DNA of 6,264 bases from Chitinophagaceae bacterium UBA3430 (lineage in GTDB: Bacteria > Bacteroidota > Bacteroidia > Chitinophagales > Chitinophagaceae). The stretch lies in NCBI GenBank assembly GCA_002378975.1, contig DFST01000059.1, forward strand, positions 1 through 6,264, read 5' to 3'. A program made the position numbers and the translations under genes. A model generated the notes under the pieces. It did no database searches and was not told the DNA's origin. It worked only from the letters and a program-made list of their open reading frames with translations. This document shows, piece after piece, positions 1 to 6,264 of the stretch; position 1 is the first letter of the stretch; each line of letters opens with the position of its first letter.

Positions 1-572
1 ATGGTTTCAATATCCAAACCGTTGGTCGGCTCATCGAGTAGCAGAATATCCGGATTGCCGAATAACGCTTGAGCCAATAAGACCCGAACCTTGAAATTCG
101 AGGGAATGTCTTTCATCAGCGAGTAATGATACTCCTCGCCAACCCCCAATTCGCTGAGCAAAGTGGCCGCATCGCTGTCGGCGGTATACCCACCCATTTC
201 CCCAAATTCCCCTTCCAATTCGCCTACCCGCATGCCATCCTCCTCAGAAAAATCGGATTTGGCATAGATGGTCTCCCGCTCCTTGGCGACTGCCCAGAGC
301 TTGGTATGGCCCATCATAACGGTATTGAGTACGTTCTCTTCGTCAAATTGAAACTGGTTCTGTTTGAGGACGGCCATCCGCTCGCCGGGGGTGATGTCGA
401 CCGTTCCTTTGTTTGGTTCGATCTCGCCACTGAGGATCTTCAGAAATGTACTCTTCCCGGCTCCATTGGCGCCAATGATGCCGTAGCAGTTGCCTTTGGT
501 GAAGTTCAGGCTTACTTCCTCGAAGAGAACTCGTTTGCCGTAAGCGAGTTTGATGTCTTTTACCGAAATCAT
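1..572 (-). CDS. ABC-F family ATPase, YbiT-like, N-terminal part (3' end outside window)
   Basis: This is the first 190 codons of a cytoplasmic ABC-F protein. These soluble twin-ATPase proteins have no membrane domain and act on the ribosome. Seen directly: Walker A GANGAGKST at residues 34-42, a Q-loop glutamine at 71, an acidic insertion around 103-150, Walker B ILLLDEPTN at 176-184 and D-loop GLD at 185-187. The usual LSGGQ signature is replaced by DIPSNFKVRVLLAQALF (155-171), which resembles the degenerate first signature I recall for the YbiT branch. The ATG at 572-570 is the natural start, since MISVKDIKLAYGKRVLFEEV is the usual ABC-F opening strand. No Shine-Dalgarno is evident. The second ATPase domain, the linker and the C-terminus lie beyond the left edge. 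The family is certain; the subfamily is likely; whether it gives antibiotic resistance or serves housekeeping translation cannot be told, though YbiT-like members are usually housekeeping. Confidence 0.93.
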   Translation of the reverse strand, partial: MISVKDIKLAYGKRVLFEEVSLNFTKGNCYGIIGANGAGKSTFLKILSGEIEPNKGTVDITPGERMAVLKQNQFQFDEENVLNTVMMGHTKLWAVAKERETIYAKSDFSEEDGMRVGELEGEFGEMGGYTADSDAATLLSELGVGEEYHYSLMKDIPSNFKVRVLLAQALFGNPDILLLDEPTNGLDIET

Positions 573-593
573 GCTGGTTGAGATTTGAGGTTG

Positions 594-601
594 CAAAGTT
601 A
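594..601 (-). promoter_or_regulatory. Putative Bacteroidota -7 element for the ABC-F gene
   Basis: Read on the minus strand this is TAACTTTG, an exact match to the Bacteroidota -7 consensus TAnnTTTG. It lies 21 bases before the ABC-F start codon, which would give a leader of only about 15 nt. No clear TTTG -33 box is present at the expected distance; that position falls inside the upstream terminator hairpin. A match in a 35-bp gap is suggestive rather than proof. The alternative is that the ABC-F gene is transcribed by read-through from the peptidase gene. Confidence 0.5.
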
Positions 602-607
602 CGGTAT

Positions 608-640
608 AAAAAAGCCCTTCAGTTTCCTGAAGGGCTTTTT
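608..640 (-). terminator. Intrinsic terminator of the metallopeptidase gene
   Basis: A perfect 9-bp GC-rich stem (GCCCTTCAG at 614-622 with CTGAAGGGC at 627-635) encloses a 4-base loop. On the minus strand it is followed by six T residues (613-608). Adding the flanking A/T runs extends the stem to 14 bp. The GC stem begins about 25 nt after the peptidase stop codon. Because A and T runs flank both sides it could work in either direction, but no plus-strand gene is present, so the minus-strand role is the relevant one. Confidence 0.9.
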
Positions 641-659
641 AAAGCAGGATTATGATCGA

Positions 660-3600
660 TTAACGATAGACCACGATGCTGGTAGCCTTGGTGGTTACCT
701 TACCGTTCTCGTCGTTGACCATGTACACTTGGTAGGTACCGCTGGGTTGACCCGCGATGCTGACCGGGATCACAGAGCCATAGCGGAGGCCGCTGGCACT
801 CTGGGATTTGATCATTTGTCCGAGTGCATTGTAGATCCGGATCTCCAACTTCGAAACGATATCGGTGCTGATACCGATGTTGAAGTTGCCCTGGTTCGGG
901 CTCGGATAGACGATGATGGCCGGGAATTTATCGATGCTCAGGTGACGCTCGGCACACTCGTTCACCAGGATGGTGCGTACTGCCGAAGAGGTACAGCCCG
1001 AAACAGTTACACTGTAATTGATCGCCTTGGCGCCTACACCGGCAACGGTCGGATTGAACGTAGTACCGGTTACGCCGGAACCACTGAAGGTTCCACCCGC
1101 AGGGGTAGCGCTCAACGTGATCGGGTTATCTGACTTACAGATGGTCGATTGCGGGTTGAAGCTGACGATCGGGAATGGATTCACGGTCAACAATGCCAAT
1201 GCGGAGTTTACCGATCCGCAAGTGGCGGTCACAATCACGCGGAACACGTAGTTGTTTTGTCCAACCAAGGCACCTGTGATGCCATAAGAAGAACTAGTTG
1301 CACCCGGAATGTTGGTGTAGGTAATACCATTGGTGCTGAACTGCCATTGGTAGCTCAGTACACCAACCCCGGTAGTCGCGGCTACAGAGAAGGTAGCACT
1401 ACCGCCTTCACACACAGTAACCGATGTGGGTTGGGTATTGATACTTGGGAAAGTATTTACGGAGAGCGTGGCCGCATTCGAGATGCCCGGCGTACAAGTA
1501 CCGTTTGAAGCTACCGCGCGGAAACGATATCCATTCTGTGTGGGCAACACACCCGTTACGGTGAGGGTTGCAGCCGTTGCGCCGGAGTAAACACCGCCAT
1601 TGCTGAGGTTGGTCCAAGTAGTACCTCCATCGGTGCTCAATTGCCACTGGTAGGTAATACCGGAACCGGCAGCACCGGAGGTGAAGCTGATGGTAGTGGC
1701 CTCACAAACCGTCTGGCTAGTGGGTTGTGTAGAGATGGTGATATTGGCGGATACCTGCAGGGTAGCGGCACTGGAGGTAGCGCTTCCGCATGTTCCGGTC
1801 ACCACACAACGATATTGGCTGTTGTTCTGCGCGGTGGTCACCGATGGGATGTTATAAGAAGCCGCGTTGGCACTCGGGATCGCCGTCCATGTAGCACCCG
1901 CATCGGTACTTACTTGCCATTGGTAGGCAAGACCGGCACCGGCTGCAGTTACCGAGAAGGTAGCAGAACTTCCTTGGCAAAGAGCCAGACCTGTAGGTTG
2001 GCTGCTGATTACTGTGGTTGGGTTGACGGTCAACGTAGCCGCGCTAGACGTGGTGCTTCCGCACTGTCCGGTCACGATGCAACGGTATCTATTGTTGTTC
2101 AAGTTGGCCGCTCCAGTTACCGAATAGGAAGCTGAAGTCGCTCCGCTGATGTTGGACCAAGTGGTACCGCCATCGGTGCTCAATTGCCATTGATAGGTGC
2201 CGCTGGATGTGATGGTGAAGGCACCAGCTTGACCGATACAAAGGGATTGGTCAGCGGGCTGACCAGTGATCGCTGGACCGGAACCGGCATTGACCGTAAA
2301 GGTCAGTGTGGCAGTTTGGTTGGAGGCACCGGCACCAACGCCTTGTACCGTTACGGTGTACGTTCCGGCATTGAGGGTGTTGGTTCCATTCAGGGTCACT
2401 ACACTGGATCCGGTTGGTGTAACCGGGTTGGTACCAAAGGAAACCGTAGTACCGGCAGGCAGCGTAGAAGTGGTAGACAGCGTAACTGGGTTGTTGTAAC
2501 CGCCGGCAGAGTTAACAGGAAGCGTAACGCTCATGCTCGAAGGAGCCGGACAGGCAGCGGTTGCAGCCGTTGTAGATCCAAAGATGAATCCGAATGGCGG
2601 CGGGATAATGGTGAGGTTAGCGTTGTTGATGTCCATGTACACGTTACCAACGGCTTTCACTTTTACGCGAACTGTGGTAGAAGGTGTATTGGGTACAGTG
2701 ATGGCTTCGCTTCCGTCGTTGGCCGTATTGCCCAACAACAAGCTGAATGTGTTACCACCATCGGTAGAGATAAAGATATCAACGTTGGCTGTGTTGGTGG
2801 GTGCACCGGTAGTACCATTCACCGACCAGGTGATGGTCTCTGAAGTACCGGCCGTCCAAGTTGCCGCTGTATTCTGTGTAGTGATCAGGAAAGGACCCAC
2901 AGCACTCGACACGGTAATGGTCATGTCTTTGTAAGCAGTTTGTCCAACTTTGATCGGAGCCGTAGAACTATACGGTGCGTTGTCGCGAACAGTTAAACGG
3001 AAATTCAACGCACGCGCTACAGAACTGAGGGCCTCGATATTAGCGATGGCATCTCCACCGGGCAGCGGTCCGGTTACGGAGTTACCTGCCAAAACAGTTG
3101 CAAGACGCGGGAAGATTCGAGTGGGATTGGTTGTGGGAGAGAAAGACAACCAATTCGGTCCAACGGTTTTGGTTGGAGATGCTACCGAGTTATTTCCGGT
3201 GGTTGCAGAAGTACCGGCATCATCCTGTTCCCAGCAGTAGGTCAATACATCCCCGGCGTTTGCATCGGTGGCAGATCCGGTCAACTCGAAGGGAGTGGTG
3301 ATGGGAATGGTGTAGTTGGTCAGTGCAGCCACTACAGGGGTTGCATTGGTTGCAGACAGCGAAGTGGTGATCGGACAAGTTTTACCTGCTAGGTTCACTT
3401 GGATCTGACGAATGGAATTCTGGTGGAAGATATCAATGGAGTGAGGAGCAACGTCCTGTCCGGTAATACCGGCGTATCCCATGATCGTGATACCAGAACC
3501 GACTTCTTTATTATTGACTCCACCCGATTCGATGGACATAGAGAAAGTATGGTTGCCACCCAATTGGTGTCCAATTTCGTGGGCAACATAGTCGATGTCG

Positions 3601-4619
3601 AAGTTGTCTCCTTGTGGAATGCCATCAGCGGGTGAGGTGATGCCACGACCTTTTTGTCCGTCTACGCACACGCAACCGATACAACCAGCATTTCCACCAC
3701 CACCGGTAGCACCGAAGAGGTGTCCGATGTCGTAGTTGGCTTCACCGATCACAGAGGTAAGAGTAGTTTGAAGCTGGTTGTTCCAGTTACCCATTTGCGC
3801 AGCGGGAGAATAAGGATCCGTAGCGGCATCGTAATAAAAAACACTGGTTGTGTTAGATACCAGATTCAAATGAAGAGCCAGGTCTTTTTCGTAGCAGCCA
3901 TTGGTACGGGTCATGGTCGCATTAACAGCAGCCAAAACCAGGTTTACCTGTGCAGCACTGCTGGCGCCGAAATAGTTGGAATATTCAGCCGTCACCGACT
4001 GAGCTAAGCGCATGGTCTTCAACTCACCGGCATCGCTCTCTGGAGAATTTTCCCGATTTACCGCGCGATTGAGTCCGGCAGCCAGATCGCGATCTGGTGT
4101 AGAGCAAAGCCAGGGAAGTCCACCCTTGCTACGCTGGGCTTGAAAAACGGCATAGGTTTTATTATCGACCGAATAAGGCTCGATGTATTCGTTGGCATTT
4201 CCTGCACGGAAAAGGATCGTTTGGATTCCTTGCGGACTAATACTCAGTTTGAGCATGGAAGCCGGATCGGTGATCCCTTTACCGGAGAAGGCGCGGATCA
4301 GCGGAAAGCGCGCTTGCAATTCCGGTACGAAGTTGGATGCTTCATATACCTCGAACTGCTCGATTTGTCCGGCAGCATTGGGCAATGAGATGACCGTAGA
4401 TCGACGAGCGGGGTTGGCGCCTACGATCTGAAAAAGTTCCTGACGTAGCGCATCGACATTGAGGTCGAATACTTTGAATTCAGTCGGGAAGGAAACACGG
4501 GCCGTCTGCTTGTGCTTTTCGACCGGCATTGTTTCTGAATGGGGTGTCCAGTACTTGGCTTGTCCAAAAGTGGACGAGACCAATAACACCGCGAACAAGA
4601 AGAGTAGAAATTTTCTCAT
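660..4619 (-). CDS. Secreted reprolysin-like zinc metallopeptidase with Ig-like repeats and T9SS sorting domain
   Basis: A 1319-residue exported protease. Domains in order: signal peptide (1 to ~19); a propeptide-like region (~20-198) with a single Cys at 172 that might act as a switch; a metzincin catalytic domain (~199-415) with zinc motif HEIGHQLGGNH at 347-357 and Met-turn GITIMGYAG with Met380; a beta-rich domain (~426-571) with the DANAGDVLTYCWEQDD stretch often found after such catalytic domains; a second beta-sandwich-like region (~574-672); a Thr/Ser/Gly-rich module (~690-777); four Ig-like repeats (~783-1147); a further beta module (~1148-1222); and a T9SS type A sorting domain (~1235-1319). 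The mature protein is expected at the cell surface or in the medium. The Zn ligands H347, H351 and H357 and the general base E348 are all intact, so it should be active. ATG 4619-4617 is chosen because a classical signal peptide follows at once. The substrate cannot be inferred. Its own promoter and terminator suggest a single-gene transcript. Confidence 0.93.
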   Translation of the reverse strand: MRKFLLFLFAVLLVSSTFGQAKYWTPHSETMPVEKHKQTARVSFPTEFKVFDLNVDALRQELFQIVGANPARRSTVISLPNAAGQIEQFEVYEASNFVPELQARFPLIRAFSGKGITDPASMLKLSISPQGIQTILFRAGNANEYIEPYSVDNKTYAVFQAQRSKGGLPWLCSTPDRDLAAGLNRAVNRENSPESDAGELKTMRLAQSVTAEYSNYFGASSAAQVNLVLAAVNATMTRTNGCYEKDLALHLNLVSNTTSVFYYDAATDPYSPAAQMGNWNNQLQTTLTSVIGEANYDIGHLFGATGGGGNAGCIGCVCVDGQKGRGITSPADGIPQGDNFDIDYVAHEIGHQLGGNHTFSMSIESGGVNNKEVGSGITIMGYAGITGQDVAPHSIDIFHQNSIRQIQVNLAGKTCPITTSLSATNATPVVAALTNYTIPITTPFELTGSATDANAGDVLTYCWEQDDAGTSATTGNNSVASPTKTVGPNWLSFSPTTNPTRIFPRLATVLAGNSVTGPLPGGDAIANIEALSSVARALNFRLTVRDNAPYSSTAPIKVGQTAYKDMTITVSSAVGPFLITTQNTAATWTAGTSETITWSVNGTTGAPTNTANVDIFISTDGGNTFSLLLGNTANDGSEAITVPNTPSTTVRVKVKAVGNVYMDINNANLTIIPPPFGFIFGSTTAATAACPAPSSMSVTLPVNSAGGYNNPVTLSTTSTLPAGTTVSFGTNPVTPTGSSVVTLNGTNTLNAGTYTVTVQGVGAGASNQTATLTFTVNAGSGPAITGQPADQSLCIGQAGAFTITSSGTYQWQLSTDGGTTWSNISGATSASYSVTGAANLNNNRYRCIVTGQCGSTTSSAATLTVNPTTVISSQPTGLALCQGSSATFSVTAAGAGLAYQWQVSTDAGATWTAIPSANAASYNIPSVTTAQNNSQYRCVVTGTCGSATSSAATLQVSANITISTQPTSQTVCEATTISFTSGAAGSGITYQWQLSTDGGTTWTNLSNGGVYSGATAATLTVTGVLPTQNGYRFRAVASNGTCTPGISNAATLSVNTFPSINTQPTSVTVCEGGSATFSVAATTGVGVLSYQWQFSTNGITYTNIPGATSSSYGITGALVGQNNYVFRVIVTATCGSVNSALALLTVNPFPIVSFNPQSTICKSDNPITLSATPAGGTFSGSGVTGTTFNPTVAGVGAKAINYSVTVSGCTSSAVRTILVNECAERHLSIDKFPAIIVYPSPNQGNFNIGISTDIVSKLEIRIYNALGQMIKSQSASGLRYGSVIPVSIAGQPSGTYQVYMVNDENGKVTTKATSIVVYR
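663..917 (-). other. T9SS type A C-terminal sorting domain
   Basis: Residues about 1235-1319 carry the hallmark opening IIVYPSPNQGNFNI, then KLEIRIYNALGQMI, a central GSVIPVSIAGQPSGTYQVYMV, and a final short strand (ATSIVVYR) at the very C-terminus. This is the standard type IX secretion sorting domain that directs cargo across the outer membrane and is normally removed, often with attachment to a surface lipopolysaccharide. Its presence points to Bacteroidota and implies a T9SS apparatus encoded elsewhere in the genome. Confidence 0.93.
1608..1655 (-). repeat. Near-identical DNA repeat block, copy in Ig module 3
   Basis: This 48-bp block matches 2151-2198 at 43 of 48 positions by direct comparison. 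It encodes the YQWQLSTDGGTTWTN segment of module 3. All five differences leave the shared peptide core intact, so the similarity reflects duplication, strong protein constraint, or both. Confidence 0.85.
2151..2198 (-). repeat. Near-identical DNA repeat block, copy in Ig module 1
   Basis: Partner of the 48-bp block at 1608-1655, in the same orientation and 543 bp away, which is two module lengths. It encodes the YQWQLSTDGGTTWSN segment of module 1. Module 2, lying between them, is visibly more diverged over the same segment (YQWQVSTDAGATWTA). Confidence 0.85.
3375..4025 (-). other. Metzincin (reprolysin-like) catalytic domain
   Basis: Residues about 199-415. The domain opens with KTMRLAQSVTAEYSNYFG, a typical start of the catalytic fold in Bacteroidota members of this group. 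The zinc-binding helix HEIGHQLGGNH is encoded at 3549-3581, and the Met-turn methionine (residue 380) follows 23 residues after the third His. Upstream, YDIGHLFGATGGGG leads into a Cys-rich loop, CIGCVC at residues 313-318. The family assignment rests on the HExxHxxGxxH plus Met-turn arrangement and the flanking sequence. Confidence 0.9.
4563..4619 (-). other. Sec signal peptide of the metallopeptidase
   Basis: Residues 1-19 have a short basic N-region (MRK), a hydrophobic core (FLLFLFAVLLV) and a polar end (SSTFG) before QAKYW. Cleavage is likely just before Gln20, as is common in Bacteroidota exported proteins, although cleavage a residue or two later is possible. A Sec signal agrees with the C-terminal T9SS domain, because T9SS cargo crosses the inner membrane by Sec first. 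Confidence 0.88.
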
Positions 4620-4678
4620 GTGTTGGTTTTATGAAATGACAACAATCGGGTCCCAGATAACGGGCACCCAACATCCGC

Positions 4679-4709
4679 TAAAATTAGGGATTTATCGAAC
4701 ATCCCAAAA
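4679..4709 (-). promoter_or_regulatory. Putative promoter of the metallopeptidase gene
   Basis: On the minus strand a TTTG (4708-4705) is followed, after 18 bases, by TAATTTTA (4686-4679). This is one base off the Bacteroidota -7 consensus TAnnTTTG, at an acceptable spacing for the -33/-7 pair. It sits just downstream of the groEL terminator and would give a leader of roughly 50 nt before the ATG at 4619. No ribosome binding site is evident; the bases before the start are A-rich, as is usual in this phylum. Confidence 0.45.
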
Positions 4710-4723
4710 CGCAGGTTTTCAAC

Positions 4724-4755
4724 AAAAAAATCCCGACCATAGGTAAGGTCGGGAT
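4724..4755 (-). terminator. Intrinsic terminator of groEL
   Basis: On the minus strand a perfect 8-bp stem (TCCCGACC / GGTCGGGA, at 4754-4747 and 4738-4731) encloses an 8-base loop and is followed by seven T residues (4730-4724). An extra A-T pair (4755 with 4730) extends it. The hairpin begins about 40 nt after the groEL stop codon, so it ends the groEL transcript and insulates the peptidase gene. Confidence 0.9.
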
Positions 4756-4794
4756 CTGTTTATGATGGGGCGATTTGCCCCAGGTCATTGATTA

Positions 4795-6264
4795 TCAATA
4801 TCCCATGCCACCCATGTCGGGAGCACCATGGGTATGGGGCTCTTCTTTCTTGGGTTTGTCGGCAATGACGCACTCAGTAGTCAGGAGCATGCCAGCGATG
4901 GACGCGGCATTTTCCAGGGCAACGCGGCTCACTTTAGTCGGATCGATCACCCCTACTTTGAACATGTTCTCGTAAGTCTCGGTGCGGGCGTTGAATCCGA
5001 AATCACCTTTGCCTTCTTTGATCTTTTGTACCACGATGGATCCGTCGATACCGGTATTGGCAGTCAAGGTGCGGATCGGCTCTTCGAGGGCACGACGTAC
5101 GATCGCCATACCGGTTTGCTCATCAGCAATTTGTCCGCGTACCTTTCCTTCCAAACTTTCGATCGCACGAATGTAAGCGACCCCACCACCAGGAACGATT
5201 CCCTCTTCTACCGCGGCGCGTGTAGCGTGCAGGGCATCATCCACCCGGTCTTTCTTCTCTTTCATTTCCATTTCGGTAGCGGCGCCCACATACAATACAG
5301 CCACTCCCCCACTCAATTTAGCCAAGCGCTCTTGGAGCTTTTCCTTGTCGTAATCAGACGTGGTTATTTCGATCTGCGCTTTGATCTGGTTCACACGCGC
5401 GGTAATATCTTCTTTCTTTCCTTTACCACCCACTACAGTCGTGTTGTCTTTATTGATGGTCACGGAGGTTGCTTGACCCAAATAGGTCAGGTCAGCGTTC
5501 TCTAGTTTGAAACCTTGCTCTTCGCTGATCACGATGCCTTTAGTCAGGATGGCAATGTCTTGCAACATTTCTTTACGGCGATCGCCGAAGCCAGGAGCTT
5601 TCACGGCTGCTACCTTTAACGTGCCACGGAGTTTATTGACCACCAGGGTAGCCAGTGCTTCTCCTTCGAGATCTTCCGCGATGATCAGCAACGGGCGACC
5701 ACCTTGTGCTACTTTCTCCAGGATGTGCAAAATATCTTTCATGCTGCTGATCTTCTTGTCGTAGATCAGGATGTAGGGATTTTGCAACTCCACTTCCATT
5801 TTTTCGCTGTTGGTCACGAAATACGGGGAGATGTATCCGCGATCGAACTGCATGCCTTCCACCACATCCACGGTGGTATCGGTTCCTTTGGCTTCTTCCA
5901 CCGTGATTACCCCTTCCTTACCAACCTTGCTGAAAGCTTCCGCGATCAGTTTTCCGATGGTCTCATCGTTGTTGGCCGAAACAGTGGCCACTTGCTGAAT
6001 TTTTTTGCTGTCGCTCCCGACGGTTTGGCTTTGGCTCTTCAAGCTTTCTACAACCAAAGACACGGCTTTGTCGATGCCGCGTTTGAGGTCCATCGGATTG
6101 GCGCCGGCCGCTACCATTTTCAATCCCTCGCTGATGATGGCTTGGGCGAGTACGGTAGCTGTTGTAGTACCATCACCGGCGATGTCGGCGGTTTTGGAGG
6201 CCACTTCTTTTACCATCTGGGCACCCATGTTCTCAATGGGATCTTCCAGTTCGATTTCTTTAGC
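4795..6264 (-). CDS. groL: Chaperonin GroEL (Hsp60), 5' end outside window
   Basis: Visible are 489 residues of the 60-kDa chaperonin, which forms a double ring and, with GroES, folds cytoplasmic proteins using ATP. The open frame continues to the right edge; its first visible residues AKEIELEDPIENMGAQMVKE align with E. coli GroEL from residue 57, so about 56 N-terminal residues are missing. The Met encoded at 6228 is internal (E. coli Met69), not the start. Seen directly: the GDGTTT nucleotide motif with Asp87 (E. coli numbering), apical substrate-binding residues GYISPYF, KAPGFGDRR, GGGVAYIRA, and IDPTKVSR with the catalytic Asp398 equivalent. The C-terminus ends in HTHGAPDMGGMGY, a short version of the flexible Gly-Met tail with two His residues. 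groES would be expected just upstream, outside the window. No frameshift or damaged motif is seen. Confidence 0.98.
   Translation of the reverse strand, partial: AKEIELEDPIENMGAQMVKEVASKTADIAGDGTTTATVLAQAIISEGLKMVAAGANPMDLKRGIDKAVSLVVESLKSQSQTVGSDSKKIQQVATVSANNDETIGKLIAEAFSKVGKEGVITVEEAKGTDTTVDVVEGMQFDRGYISPYFVTNSEKMEVELQNPYILIYDKKISSMKDILHILEKVAQGGRPLLIIAEDLEGEALATLVVNKLRGTLKVAAVKAPGFGDRRKEMLQDIAILTKGIVISEEQGFKLENADLTYLGQATSVTINKDNTTVVGGKGKKEDITARVNQIKAQIEITTSDYDKEKLQERLAKLSGGVAVLYVGAATEMEMKEKKDRVDDALHATRAAVEEGIVPGGGVAYIRAIESLEGKVRGQIADEQTGMAIVRRALEEPIRTLTANTGIDGSIVVQKIKEGKGDFGFNARTETYENMFKVGVIDPTKVSRVALENAASIAGMLLTTECVIADKPKKEEPHTHGAPDMGGMGY

Larger units (their letters stand above)
1179..2273 (-). 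repeat. Four tandem Ig-like modules in the metallopeptidase
   Basis: Four copies of an 84-95 residue module run at about residues 783-866 (DNA 2022-2273), 870-957 (1749-2012), 961-1055 (1455-1739) and 1059-1147 (1179-1445). Each begins with I-x-x-QP, has a Cys about ten residues later, a central YQWQ-STDGGTTW type strand, and ends with SSAATLxV or similar. This is the bacterial Ig-like repeat pattern common in Bacteroidota surface proteins, where it serves as spacer or adhesive stalk. Copies 1 and 2 keep a YRC...GxCG pair near the end. Copies 3 and 4 have lost the first of these cysteines (YRFRA and VFRVI instead). The exact boundaries are approximate. Confidence 0.88.

Noticed and set aside
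126..581. A 151-residue plus-strand open frame at the left end.
   Set aside because: It lies opposite the ABC-F gene, whose Walker A and Walker B motifs are unmistakable on the minus strand.
608..640. The palindrome as an operator or a mobile-element end.
   Set aside because: A GC-rich stem with a four-base loop and flanking A and T runs right after a stop codon is fully explained as an intrinsic terminator. There are no target-site duplications or transposase nearby.
1179..2273. A CRISPR array or other short spaced repeat.
   Set aside because: The periodicity is about 260-295 bp, is in frame, and encodes Ig-like protein modules; there are no short identical repeats with unique spacers.
2184..2843. 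A 219-residue plus-strand open frame (and shorter ones at 585-1133, 1641-2135 and 2533-2934) opposite the metallopeptidase gene.
   Set aside because: These are antisense to a gene with clear catalytic, repeat and sorting motifs. Their translations are Arg/Gly/Ser-rich with no recognisable motif, and they arise from the stop-poor composition of the repeat-encoding strand.
4828..5505. A 225-residue plus-strand open frame opposite groEL.
   Set aside because: It is fully antisense to highly conserved GroEL codons, and its translation has no recognisable domain. Long antisense frames opposite groEL are a familiar artefact.
4795..6228. Treating the Met at 6228 as the start of groEL.
   Set aside because: The frame stays open to 6264 and the upstream residues AKEIELEDPIEN are conserved GroEL sequence, so the gene is cut by the window edge.

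Overview
The window most likely comes from a member of the Bacteroidota. The strongest evidence is a secreted metallopeptidase that ends in a type IX secretion system (T9SS) C-terminal sorting domain. Supporting evidence is the promoter-like elements near the Bacteroidota TTTG / TAnnTTTG pattern and the lack of clear Shine-Dalgarno sequences before the visible starts. The order or family cannot be fixed from this sequence; a Chitinophagia- or Saprospiria-like lineage is only a guess.

All three genes lie on the minus strand. Reading in the direction of transcription (high to low coordinates), they are: (1) groEL, missing its first ~56 codons at the right edge and ending at 4795; (2) a 175-bp gap with a strong intrinsic terminator for groEL and a plausible promoter for the next gene; (3) a 1319-residue secreted, reprolysin-like zinc metallopeptidase (660-4619); (4) an 87-bp gap with a second strong hairpin terminator and a TAACTTTG promoter element; (5) the first 190 codons of an ABC-F family ATPase (YbiT-like), which runs off the left edge.

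The genes appear to be three separate transcription units, because a terminator sits at each boundary. No shared pathway is evident: the chaperonin and the ABC-F protein are cytoplasmic housekeeping or translation factors, while the middle gene encodes an exported, multi-domain protease. No mobile element, CRISPR array, tRNA or rRNA was seen. The many long open frames on the plus strand are antisense shadows of these three genes.

I do not see a convincing undescribed system. The points most worth a second look are in the peptidase: four tandem Ig-like modules that differ in cysteine pattern, near-identical DNA blocks in two of them, and a Cys-rich loop before the zinc site. The very compact terminator/promoter junction before the ABC-F gene is also notable.
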